In this document: positions 8,282-16,234 of the stretch, piece by piece
Layout of the letters: every line of letters begins with the position of its first letter
Position numbering within the stretch: position 1 is the stretch's first letter
Source: Sphingobacterium sp.
Lineage (GTDB): Bacteria > Bacteroidota > Bacteroidia > Sphingobacteriales > Sphingobacteriaceae
Assembly (NCBI GenBank): GCA_031277685.1
Contig: JAITLV010000036.1
Coordinates: 1 to 33,899 of the forward strand
Reading direction: 5' to 3'
Length of the DNA: 33,899 nucleotides
Translations under genes and position numbers: made by a program
Notes under the pieces: generated by a model
What the model saw: only the letters and a program-made list of their open reading frames with translations
Database searches by the model: none
What the model was told of the DNA's origin: nothing

Positions 8282-8347
8282 ATGAATACAAATACAATTA
8301 TTACAACGATTATTATTACCACCGGGATAAAACTTAGGAGGAAGTAG
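8282..8347 (+). CDS. thrL: thr operon leader peptide (attenuation)
   Basis: A 21-codon reading frame with ATG start and TAG stop. Residues 1-14 read MNTNTIITTIIITT and the tail is GIKLRRK. Six of 21 residues are Thr (3, 5, 8, 9, 13, 14) and six are Ile (6, 7, 10-12, 16), an extreme bias found in attenuator peptides of threonine operons; E. coli ThrL has the same Thr/Ile mixture. It is followed 37 nt after its stop by an intrinsic terminator (8385-8416), and the terminator ends 38 nt before thrA. Ribosome stalling at Thr or Ile codons when charged tRNA is short would be expected to relieve termination. Peptide and terminator are directly visible; the mechanism is inferred. It is too short for normal gene callers. 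Confidence 0.9.
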   Translation: MNTNTIITTIIITTGIKLRRK

Positions 8348-8384
8348 TTTCATTGTATATAATTGTAGACACAATATTTCGAAG

Positions 8385-8416
8385 CGCTTTCCTCAAAAAG
8401 GAAAGCGTTTTTTTTT
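8385..8416 (+). terminator. Attenuator terminator of the thr operon
   Basis: Stem CGCTTTCC (8385-8392) pairs with GGAAAGCG (8400-8407), then nine T. It lies between the leader peptide and thrA, inside the transcript, which makes it a regulated terminator rather than the end of an upstream gene (the upstream gene runs the other way). A competing pairing is possible: GAGGAA in the leader-peptide codons (8338-8343) is complementary to TTCCTC (8389-8394) in the 5' arm. Nine bases in the early leader codons (8293-8301) are complementary to 8359-8367. Confidence 0.88.
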
Positions 8417-8454
8417 ATCATATAAATCAAACTAAACAAACAGTATAAATCAGT

Positions 8455-10902
8455 ATGAAAGTTTTAAAATTTGGAGGAACTTCAGTCGGAACAGTAGAGA
8501 GTCTCAAAGCAGTCTTAAGTATTGTTAAGAAATCCTACGATGCTAAGGAAAAGCCCCTTGTGGTATTATCTGCGATGTCGGGTGTGACGAATTTACTAAC
8601 TCAATTGGCAGAAGATGCGGCAGAAGGGAAGTCCTTTTCTGATGGACTTAAATCTTTGGAGGATAAACATTTTGCGGTTGTGAAAGAACTTCTTGCAGTT
8701 AAGTTCCAAAATCCAGTCTTTACTAAGCTTAAGTTATTTTTCAATGAGATCGAAGATCTTCTCCAAGGAATTTTTGCACTGAAGGAATTAAGCAATCAAA
8801 GTAAAGACTTGATCCTCAGCTATGGTGAACGTTGCTCCAATTATATGGTTTCTAAAGTAATGGAACAGTACATTCCGGAAACTTTATTTATAGATGCTTC
8901 TCACTATGTAAAGACGGATTCCAATTTCGGCAATGCTCATTTAAATGAAGCTTTGACAGAGCAGCTCGTGAAATCAATGTATATTACCCATAGCGACAAG
9001 CTATTGTTTGTAACTGGCTTTATCGGTAGTAACGAGAATGGTCGTATCACGACCTTAGGACGGGGTGGATCAGACTATACAGCCGCCATCTTTGGGTCGA
9101 TCCTCGATGCGATGGCAATTGAAATCTGGACTGACGTTAACGGAATGCTGACAGCCGATCCCCGGATTGTGAAAAAGGCCTTCTCACTGCCTGTACTTTC
9201 CTATACTGAGGCAATGGAACTTTCTTATTTTGGTGCTAAGGTGATCTACCCCCCCACCATGATCCCTGCATTCTTGAAGAAAATCCCAATTATTATCCGT
9301 AATACATTTGAACCTGATTTCTCGGGCACAGTGATCCAATTTGATAGCGGTAAAACAGCGTTGCCGATCAAAGGGATTTCTTCCATCTCCGATATTTCTG
9401 TGATCAATCTAAGTGGGTCAGGAATGATCGGTAAATCGGGGTTTAGTGGACGGCTTTTTACCTTGCTGGCGAGAGAACAAATCAATGTTGTATTAATCAC
9501 GCAATCTTCCTCAGAGCACAGTATTACTTTTGCCGTTAATCCTTCGGATGCGAAACGCGCTATTCAATTGATTGAAGTCGAGTTTGAATTGGAAATCCAA
9601 GCAAATAAGTTAGTGATCCCTGCAATAGAGGAAAATCTTTCTGTTTTGGCTATTGTTGGTGAAAATATGAAACGGACTCCGGGAATGTCAGGTAGGCTAT
9701 TCGCTGCACTTGGACGAAATGGGATCAATGTGAGAGCCATAGCGCAAGGTTCATCCGAGTACAATATATCAGTCATTATTGGTAAAGAAGATCTTGCTAA
9801 AGCACTTAATGCTGTTCACGATGCTTTTTTTGCTGAATTGAAAAAGACCTTACATGTGTTTAATATTGGTACAGGTAATATCGGTGCCACACTATTTAAA
9901 CAATTGGAGGATCAACACGATTTTCTGCTTGATAAAAATGATATCGAGATCAAAGTCGTAGGGATTTCCAATAGCCGCAAGATGTTATTCAATACTGAAG
10001 GTGTGGAACTAAAAAATTGGTCGGCGGAACTTGAAAAAAATGGTTCGGAAGCAGATTTGGCTTTATTTATCGAAAAAATGAAAGCCCTAAATTTACCAAA
10101 CTGTGTATTTATTGATAATACGGCAAGTAAGCTACCCGCAACATATTATGAAGATATATTCAAATCTAATATTTCCATTGTAACCTGCAATAAAATTGCA
10201 AATTCGGGCAAGTATGTACAATATAAGACGCTTCGTGATACAGCACATAAACATGGGGTAGACTTTTTCTATGAAACAAATGTGGGCGCAGGTTTGCCTA
10301 TTGTACGGGTTCTCAAAGATCTGATGCTCAGTGGTGATCGTATTTTAAAGATTGAAGCGATTCTTTCAGGAACCATATCCTACATTTTCAACAACTTTAA
10401 AGAGGATGTTTCTTTTTTCAATGTTGTCAAGAAGGCGCAGGAATTGGGGTATACTGAACCGGATCCAAGGGATGATTTGGGGGGAATAGACTTTATGCGT
10501 AAAATGTTGATCTTGGCAAGAGATGCAGGTTATGCTGTTGAAGCCGAAGATGTAGATCTTGGAGCTATTCTGCCGGAGGCCTGTCTGAAAGCGGATACTG
10601 TAGATTCTTTCTATGCAGAATTGCAAAATGAACAGGCCTATTTTGAAGATATGAAGGCAAGAGCTGCTCGTGATAAAAAGGTAATCCGCTATATCGGAAA
10701 GCTAGAAAATGGAAAGGTTTCCATTGCGATCCAGTTTGTCGATGAAAATCATCCATTTTATGCGCTGTCAGGCAGTGACAATATTATCTCATTTACAACA
10801 GAACGTTATAAAGAACGTCCTCTGGTTGTAAAAGGCCCGGGGGCTGGAGCAGAAGTAACTGCGGCGGGTGTCTTTGCAGACCTGGTTAACGTAGGTGCAT
10901 AA
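8455..10902 (+). CDS. thrA: Bifunctional aspartokinase / homoserine dehydrogenase I
   Basis: 815-residue fused enzyme catalysing the first step (ATP-dependent aspartate phosphorylation) and third step (NADPH reduction of aspartate semialdehyde to homoserine) of the aspartate pathway. Order: kinase domain (about 1-290; MKVLKFGGTSVG, LGRGGSDYTA), paired ACT regulatory domains (about 310-460; two GMSGRLF/SGFSGRLF-type repeats), NAD(P)-binding Rossmann motif NIGTGNIGATLF (Gly472, 474, 477), and the homoserine dehydrogenase catalytic domain (NVGAGLPIVRVLKDL, GTISYIFN, DPRDDLGGIDFMRKMLIL). Length is normal for ThrA. ACT domains imply allosteric control, probably by threonine. First gene of the attenuated thrABC operon. 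Confidence 0.97.
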   Translation: MKVLKFGGTSVGTVESLKAVLSIVKKSYDAKEKPLVVLSAMSGVTNLLTQLAEDAAEGKSFSDGLKSLEDKHFAVVKELLAVKFQNPVFTKLKLFFNEIEDLLQGIFALKELSNQSKDLILSYGERCSNYMVSKVMEQYIPETLFIDASHYVKTDSNFGNAHLNEALTEQLVKSMYITHSDKLLFVTGFIGSNENGRITTLGRGGSDYTAAIFGSILDAMAIEIWTDVNGMLTADPRIVKKAFSLPVLSYTEAMELSYFGAKVIYPPTMIPAFLKKIPIIIRNTFEPDFSGTVIQFDSGKTALPIKGISSISDISVINLSGSGMIGKSGFSGRLFTLLAREQINVVLITQSSSEHSITFAVNPSDAKRAIQLIEVEFELEIQANKLVIPAIEENLSVLAIVGENMKRTPGMSGRLFAALGRNGINVRAIAQGSSEYNISVIIGKEDLAKALNAVHDAFFAELKKTLHVFNIGTGNIGATLFKQLEDQHDFLLDKNDIEIKVVGISNSRKMLFNTEGVELKNWSAELEKNGSEADLALFIEKMKALNLPNCVFIDNTASKLPATYYEDIFKSNISIVTCNKIANSGKYVQYKTLRDTAHKHGVDFFYETNVGAGLPIVRVLKDLMLSGDRILKIEAILSGTISYIFNNFKEDVSFFNVVKKAQELGYTEPDPRDDLGGIDFMRKMLILARDAGYAVEAEDVDLGAILPEACLKADTVDSFYAELQNEQAYFEDMKARAARDKKVIRYIGKLENGKVSIAIQFVDENHPFYALSGSDNIISFTTERYKERPLVVKGPGAGAEVTAAGVFADLVNVGA

Positions 10903-10990
10903 AACTATTTTAGAGGAAATAACGACTGAAGTAATGGCTAATAATTTAAATGTAGAATATCTAAAAGGTAAAGTAATCGATTTAGACAAG

Positions 10991-11929
10991 ATGTTATCCG
11001 AAGTTCGGGTATTTGCTCCTGCAACTGTAGCGAATATGATCTGCGGTTTTGATATCTTAGGATTCGCTGTAGAGCAGCCCGGAGATGAGGTGATTATGCG
11101 TCGCAAACAGCAACCCGGCGTAACTATAAAGCAAATTACAGGAGATGACGGTAGACTCCCCCTCGATCCGAGCAAAAATACTGTTTCGGCCTGCGTTCAG
11201 TACCTGTTACAAGCACTAAATATTGCTTCGAAAGTAGGTGTTGAAATTGAGTTGCACAAGCACATGCCAATCGGATCAGGCTTGGGATCCAGCGCGGCCA
11301 GTACGGTGGCGGGGCTCTTTGCCATCAATGTTATGCTGGGTAATCCATTGACAAAAGAAGAACTTTTACCATTTTGTGTTGAGGGGGAACGGTTGGCCTG
11401 TGGTACCGGACATGCTGATAATGTTGCACCAGCGCTTTATGGTGGTATTACATTGATCAGAGGAAACGAGCCTTTAGATGTTATTTCAATTCCTTCACCA
11501 AAAGAACTTGTGGCGGCTGTCGTATTTCCACAGGTTGATGTCCCAACACGCGATGCACGACAATTAATTAAGGATAAAGTATTGTTAAAAGATGCGGTAA
11601 CACAATGGGGCAATATTGCCGGACTAGTGGCAGCCCTATTTAAAGAGGATTATGACTTGATTTCCAGAAGTATGAAAGATATTTTGATCGAGCCTACACG
11701 TGCCATTCTGATTCCTCAGTTTTATGAGATGAAAGAAATTGCCCTACAGCACGGTGCCCTAAGTTTTGGTATTTCAGGCTCGGGTCCTTCGGTCGTTGCG
11801 ATCACTAGGGATGAGCAGATCGCAAAAGATATCGCAGACAGCATTCAGGCACATCTTAAAGAAAATGAAATCGACAGCTTTGGTTATGTGTCAAAGGTAA
11901 ATGTCGAAGGCCCAAGGGTGTTAAGTTAG
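10991..11929 (+). CDS. thrB: Homoserine kinase
   Basis: GHMP-family homoserine kinase, which makes O-phosphohomoserine from homoserine and ATP. It shows VRVFAPATVANMICGFDILG at the N terminus, the GHMP ATP-binding loop PIGSGLGSSAASTVAG, and the C-terminal FGISGSGPSVVAI. I chose the ATG at 10991 (312 residues) because homoserine kinases usually begin just before the VFAPATVAN block. In-frame alternatives are ATG 10934 (331 residues) and GTG 10895, which would overlap thrA by 8 nt. The extra residues NNLNVEYLKGKVIDLDK look protein-like, so 10934 cannot be excluded. Second gene of the operon. Confidence 0.93.
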   Translation: MLSEVRVFAPATVANMICGFDILGFAVEQPGDEVIMRRKQQPGVTIKQITGDDGRLPLDPSKNTVSACVQYLLQALNIASKVGVEIELHKHMPIGSGLGSSAASTVAGLFAINVMLGNPLTKEELLPFCVEGERLACGTGHADNVAPALYGGITLIRGNEPLDVISIPSPKELVAAVVFPQVDVPTRDARQLIKDKVLLKDAVTQWGNIAGLVAALFKEDYDLISRSMKDILIEPTRAILIPQFYEMKEIALQHGALSFGISGSGPSVVAITRDEQIAKDIADSIQAHLKENEIDSFGYVSKVNVEGPRVLS

Positions 11930-11986
11930 CATTTTTAAGGTATTTGATCACTCAGAATTGATGTCATTAAAAATAAGTATTAAAAG

Positions 11987-13294
11987 ATGAAATTTTACAG
12001 TACAAACAATAAAGCATTAACTGTTTCTTTCAAAGATGCAGTATTTAATTCGCTACCAGCTGATAAAGGGCTATATATGCCTGAACAAATTCCACAATTG
12101 GATCCCTTGTTTATCAAAAATATTCAACAGTACTCCCTACAGGAAATAGCTTTGGAAGTTGCCTCAACCCTTTTGGGCAATGATATTCCTAAACCAGATT
12201 TAAAGAAGATTATCGATGAAGCGATTAATTTTGAGGCGCCAGTCAAATTCCTGACAGACAATACGGCTGTACTGGAGCTATTTCATGGACCTTCCTATGC
12301 GTTCAAGGATTTTGGAGCTCGTTTTATGAGCCGGGTGATGGGGTATTTTTCCCAAGCTGACGATAAATTACTAGATGTACTTGTTGCAACATCTGGAGAT
12401 ACGGGGGGCGCTGTAGCTTTAGGATTTTTAGGGGTAGAAGGAACTCGTGTGACCATATTATATCCCAAAGGCAAGGTATCCGATGTACAGGAACTTCAGT
12501 TGACGACAAATGGCCAAAATATACGTGCACTTGAGGTGGATGGTACATTTGATGATTGTCAGGCTCTCGTGAAGCAGGCTTTTAATGATGCAGAACTTAA
12601 TCAAACTTTGCGATTGACATCCGCGAATTCCATTAATATTGCGCGACTGATCCCACAAACTTTTTATTACTTCTATGCTTACGCGCAATTGAAGTCCCAA
12701 GGTATTAATGAAGTCGTATTTACGGTGCCAAGTGGTAATTTTGGAAATATTGGTGCAGGTCTGCTTGCCTATAAAATGGGGCTTCCGGTCAAACATTTCG
12801 TGGCAGCAACAAATGTTAACGATACGGTACCGAGATTTCTATCATCGGGACAGTATGCTCCCCGACCTTCTGTCCAAACATTGAGTAACGCAATGGATGT
12901 TGGAAATCCAAGCAATTGGGTACGTATTCAAGATCTTTTTTCAGGGAATCTTGATGGATTAAAAGCGATGCTTTCTTCTTATACTTTTACGGATGAGGAG
13001 ACAAAAGTGGGAATGGAAATGCTTGTTAGGGAATCGAATTATATTGCCTGTCCACATACGGCCATTGCTTGGCTGGGAGCACAAGCGTATGCAAAGGAAT
13101 ATCCAGGCAATTATGCTTCAGTATTCTTATCTACCGCACACCCTTGTAAGTTTCCTGATGCAATTGAGCCCGATGTGTTCGCAAAAATCACGCTGCCAGA
13201 TGGAGCAGGTGCATTGCAAGGAAAGGAAAAATTGGCTGAACCTTTGGAGGTAGACTTCGAGGCATTCAAAAAATATCTAATCAACCATAACTAA
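11987..13294 (+). CDS. thrC: Threonine synthase
   Basis: 435-residue PLP enzyme converting O-phosphohomoserine to threonine. Features: N-terminal FYSTNNKALTVSFKDAV and DKGLYMPE, typical of threonine synthase; PLP lysine Lys107 in SYAFKDFGARF; VATSGDTGGAVALGF phosphate-binding region; SGNFGNIGAGLLA. C-terminal HTAIAWLGA and STAHPCKFPDAI also match. Length is normal for the bacterial type. It is the last gene of the operon, 57 nt after thrB, and is followed by a strong terminator. Confidence 0.97.
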   Translation: MKFYSTNNKALTVSFKDAVFNSLPADKGLYMPEQIPQLDPLFIKNIQQYSLQEIALEVASTLLGNDIPKPDLKKIIDEAINFEAPVKFLTDNTAVLELFHGPSYAFKDFGARFMSRVMGYFSQADDKLLDVLVATSGDTGGAVALGFLGVEGTRVTILYPKGKVSDVQELQLTTNGQNIRALEVDGTFDDCQALVKQAFNDAELNQTLRLTSANSINIARLIPQTFYYFYAYAQLKSQGINEVVFTVPSGNFGNIGAGLLAYKMGLPVKHFVAATNVNDTVPRFLSSGQYAPRPSVQTLSNAMDVGNPSNWVRIQDLFSGNLDGLKAMLSSYTFTDEETKVGMEMLVRESNYIACPHTAIAWLGAQAYAKEYPGNYASVFLSTAHPCKFPDAIEPDVFAKITLPDGAGALQGKEKLAEPLEVDFEAFKKYLINHN

Positions 13295-13300
13295 ACGCGG

Positions 13301-13325
13301 AGGGCTCCATTAGGAGCCCTTTTTT
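13301..13325 (+). terminator. Terminator of the thr operon
   Basis: Perfect 8-bp stem AGGGCTCC/GGAGCCCT around the loop ATTA, followed by T5, 6 nt after the thrC stop. Confidence 0.92.
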
Positions 13326-13664
13326 ATACCAAGATAAGTGTTTATGTAATTCTCTAATTCAAGTTTTTTGTCTTTATCCGAAATAAGCTCATAGAGCGGA
13401 ACAGGTGTTTCTCTTCCAAAGCTAATAAAATCGCCATTTTCTTCTGTTAATGTACTTAACCATGCATTGACATCTATGGTATTCTTGACTGACTTTCATT
13501 TCTATTTTCTCAAATGTGGTCGAATTGACCACTTCAAGATCTCCTTCATTTTTAATTGTGGGTTCAGGATCTGATTTTTTACCGGAAAATAGCGTGATAG
13601 CAGTTGCCGTAGTTAAAAAAAGATGTTTTAAATTTATTTTGTGTAATATACGAGAATATTTCTT
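13310..13664 (-). pseudogene. Frameshifted remnant of a small exported protein gene
   Basis: Two adjacent minus-strand reading frames join into one protein-like sequence. The 5' part (13664 to about 13490) reads KHLFLTTATAITLFSG then KKSDPEPTIKNEGDLEVV, like a signal-peptide region and mature start. The 3' part (about 13490 to 13310) is one base out of frame and reads VNAWLSTLTEENGDFISFG, RETPVPLYELISDKDKKLE and so on to a TAA inside the thrC terminator. A TGA precedes the 5' part and no ATG, GTG or TTG start is in frame. Codon use and composition look coding, so a decayed gene fits better than chance. I do not recognise the family. This fills the 432-nt gap after thrC. Confidence 0.55.
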
Positions 13665-13716
13665 TCAATTTAATTTTTTATTACAATAAACAATCCAAGT
13701 TTTACAATTAATAAGT

Positions 13717-13724
13717 TAATTTTG
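13717..13724 (+). promoter_or_regulatory. Promoter -7 element of the RlmI-like gene
   Basis: TAATTTTG is a full match to TAnnTTTG and ends only 5 nt before the ATG at 13730. Transcription would begin at or within a few bases of the start codon, implying a leaderless or nearly leaderless mRNA. Confidence 0.5.
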
Positions 13725-13729
13725 CAGTG

Positions 13730-14917
13730 ATGAAATCAGTTTATTTGAATAAGGGTAAGGATAAGGCTGCTTGGCAATTGCATCCTTGGGTATTTTCTGG
13801 AGCAATTAAATCGTTGTCCGACAAAATTGAAGATGGCGAAGTTGTTGGCGTATACAATGCCGAACGTGAGTTTATAGCATATGGATTGTTTCACAATAGT
13901 TCTCGGGTGGCTATTCGTTTACTGGAATGGAATCCCCAAACTCAGATTGATGCAGATTGGTGGCGTCTTCGTATTCAAAAGGCTGTGGCTGCAAGGCAAC
14001 ATTTGCTCCAAGATGGTATAACGAATACAGTGCGTCTTATTTTTGCAGAGGCGGATTTCCTTCCTGGATTAATCGTCGATAAGTACGCTGACTTTATCTC
14101 TATTCAGGTACATGCTGTAGGTGTAGAAAGAGTGAAAGATATTATTATCGCGGAGTTGAATACACTGTTGAATCCTACTGGAATTTATGAGCGGAGCGAC
14201 CTGAAGTCGCGTGAGCATGAAGGTTTACCAGACACAAATGGACTACTATCTGGCGCAGTACCACCTGAATTTGTTGACGTGATCGAAAATGGTATTCATT
14301 ATAAGGTGAATATCATTGATGGGCAAAAATCTGGATTTTACTGTGATCAGCGGGAAAATAGATTGCTGACTGCACAATATGTAGTAGATAAACGTGTATT
14401 GGATTGTTTTTGTTATTCGGGAGGATTTACACTGAATAGCTTAATGGCTGGAGCATCTGAAGTTGTATCTGTGGATAGTTCTGCTCTGGCTATTGAAACA
14501 TTGGAGAAAAATGTAACCGAAAATGGATTCGAACGAGGTCGGCATAAGGCAATATTGTCTGATGTTAATAAACAGTTACGGAAGTTTATAGATGAAGGAG
14601 AAAAGTTTGATCTTATTGTCTTGGATCCACCCAAATATGCGCCTTCGCGCTCAGCGTTGGAAAGAGCATCCAGAGCCTATAAAGACTTAAATCGCCGGGG
14701 GTTAATGCTGTTGAATAGTGGGGGATTATTGGCTACATTCTCTTGTTCCGGGGCAATGGATATGGATACCTTTAAACAGGTACTTGCTTGGGCTGCATTG
14801 GATGCAGGGAAAGAAATACAATTTATTCGACAATTTCATCAGCCCGAAGACCATCCTGTTAGAGCCTCTTTTCCAGAAGGAGAATATCTCAAAGGATTGT
14901 TGGTGCGTGTAATATAA
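13730..14917 (+). CDS. RlmI-like class I SAM-dependent rRNA methyltransferase
   Basis: 395-residue methyltransferase of the RlmI/RlmK-L group, which methylates cytosine-5 in 23S rRNA (position 1962 in E. coli for RlmI). An N-terminal PUA-like domain (WQLHPWVFSGAIKSL, IAYGLFHNSSRVAIRLLEW) is followed by the Rossmann methyltransferase core with VLDCFCYSGGFTLNSLMAGA (SAM binding), IVLDPPKYAPSR (motif IV) and the Cys-containing TFSCSGAM (motif VI). The ATG at 13730 is preferred over the overlapping GTG at 13727, given the -7 element just upstream. The exact target base is inferred from family resemblance. Confidence 0.88.
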   Translation: MKSVYLNKGKDKAAWQLHPWVFSGAIKSLSDKIEDGEVVGVYNAEREFIAYGLFHNSSRVAIRLLEWNPQTQIDADWWRLRIQKAVAARQHLLQDGITNTVRLIFAEADFLPGLIVDKYADFISIQVHAVGVERVKDIIIAELNTLLNPTGIYERSDLKSREHEGLPDTNGLLSGAVPPEFVDVIENGIHYKVNIIDGQKSGFYCDQRENRLLTAQYVVDKRVLDCFCYSGGFTLNSLMAGASEVVSVDSSALAIETLEKNVTENGFERGRHKAILSDVNKQLRKFIDEGEKFDLIVLDPPKYAPSRSALERASRAYKDLNRRGLMLLNSGGLLATFSCSGAMDMDTFKQVLAWAALDAGKEIQFIRQFHQPEDHPVRASFPEGEYLKGLLVRVI

Positions 14918-14932
14918 TAAATGCAGATATAT

Positions 14933-14960
14933 AGGTTGATTTGAATAAATCGACCTTTTT
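14933..14960 (+). terminator. Terminator after the RlmI-like gene
   Basis: Ten-pair stem (14933-14942 with 14947-14956, one G-U pair) with loop GAAT, followed by T4, in the 60-nt gap before the MFS gene. Confidence 0.7.
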
Positions 14961-14977
14961 AATTTCAAAGCGAAATC

Positions 14978-16174
14978 ATGATCAAAGAAAAAGACACTAG
15001 ACCTATTTTTTCTATTTTGTTTGCTGTGAGTATGGTGCACCTACTGAATGATCTTATTCAGGCTGTGATTCCCGCAACATATCCGCTACTAAAAGAAGAG
15101 CATCACCTGAGTTTTTCTCAGGTGGGAATGATTACGTTAGTGTACCAGATTGCAGCTTCAATTTTTCAGCCCGTTGTAGGCTCGTTTACAGATAAGCGTC
15201 CAGTTCCATATTCACAGATCATCGGTATGTCCTTTTCACTTGTGGGCATGTTGTTGTTTTCTCAGGCACATACCTATGCATGGATATTATTCTCCGTTTT
15301 TCTCGTTGGTATAGGATCCTCAATTTTCCATCCTGAATCTTCCCGAGTAGCTTATATGGCTTCAGGGGGGCGAAGAAGTATGGCGCAGTCCATTTTTCAG
15401 ATCGGGGGGAATGCGGGAACCGCTTTAGCGCCTATTATAGTTGCTTTTCTGGTCTTACCTAGGGGACAGCAAGCGATCGCATGGATGTGCTTATTTACTA
15501 TCGTTGGCCAATTTATCTCTTATTATATTGGTACCTGGTATAAGGCACGTCTAGCACATGTCTCAAGATCAGCCAAGCGGATTATTCGTGTACCTGATCT
15601 TCCCAATTCCCGTATCGTGGCAACAGTTATTATTCTATTGTTGTTGATCGTATCGAAATATTTTTATATCGCAAGTATTACAAATTATTTTCAGTTTTAC
15701 ACAATGAAAAAATTCGGGATCAACGAAGTAGAAGCGCAGGTGTATCTGTTTTATTTTCTAATTGCGGTTGCGGTTGGTACGTTGCTGGGGGGAGCATTTG
15801 GGGATCGTTTTGGTCGAAAGTATGTGATTTGGTTTTCCGTTCTAGGAGTAGCTCCTTTCGCATTGGCTTTGCCTTATGTTGGTCTTACAATGACTGGAAT
15901 ACTGATCGTCATTATCGGGTTGATATTGTCTTCGGCCTTTCCCGCCATTATCGTATACGCACAGGAGTTGCTACCCAAAAAATTGGGTATGGTATCAGGA
16001 CTCTTTTATGGTTTTGCATTTGGCATGGGAGGGATAGGGTCTGCTATACTTGGCTGGCAGGCAGATCATACATCTATCGAATTTATCTACCATCTGTGTT
16101 CGTATCTGCCCTTAATCGGTGTAGTCGCTTATTTCCTTCCTGACTTACAAAGAACTCCTTACAAAGAGATTTAG
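14978..16174 (+). CDS. fsr: MFS exporter of the fosmidomycin-resistance (Fsr) type
   Basis: 398-residue major facilitator transporter with about 12 membrane helices. Motifs closely follow E. coli Fsr: MVHLLNDLIQAVIPATYPLL near the N terminus, QVGMITLVYQIAASIFQPVVG, and the highly characteristic GIGSSIFHPESSRVAYMASG with GRRSMAQSIFQIGGNAGTAL. Fsr exports fosmidomycin and probably other small molecules by proton antiport. The natural substrate here is unknown. It stands alone between terminators, on the same strand as the RlmI-like gene. Confidence 0.87.
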   Translation: MIKEKDTRPIFSILFAVSMVHLLNDLIQAVIPATYPLLKEEHHLSFSQVGMITLVYQIAASIFQPVVGSFTDKRPVPYSQIIGMSFSLVGMLLFSQAHTYAWILFSVFLVGIGSSIFHPESSRVAYMASGGRRSMAQSIFQIGGNAGTALAPIIVAFLVLPRGQQAIAWMCLFTIVGQFISYYIGTWYKARLAHVSRSAKRIIRVPDLPNSRIVATVIILLLLIVSKYFYIASITNYFQFYTMKKFGINEVEAQVYLFYFLIAVAVGTLLGGAFGDRFGRKYVIWFSVLGVAPFALALPYVGLTMTGILIVIIGLILSSAFPAIIVYAQELLPKKLGMVSGLFYGFAFGMGGIGSAILGWQADHTSIEFIYHLCSYLPLIGVVAYFLPDLQRTPYKEI

Positions 16175-16186
16175 CATAGAATATAT

Positions 16187-16233
16187 ATCAAAAGAAAGTC
16201 GGACATTTTCACAATATCCGCCTTTCTTTTGAT
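16187..16233. terminator. Bidirectional terminator between convergent genes
   Basis: A 12-bp perfect stem (16187-16198 with 16222-16233), plus an inner CGGA/TCCG pairing, fills the gap between the MFS stop (16174) and the GDSL hydrolase stop (16235). A/T-rich flanks suit both directions. Confidence 0.75.
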
Positions 16234-16234
16234 A

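Noticed and set aside
10895..10990. N-terminal extension of thrB from GTG 10895
   Set aside because: Homoserine kinases normally start just before VFAPATVAN; the extension would overlap thrA with a GTG start. The ATG at 10934 remains possible.
13516..13532. Inverted repeat GTGGTC/GACCAC after thrC
   Set aside because: Lies within the decayed coding remnant, no T tract, and the strong thr terminator is already upstream; probably incidental.
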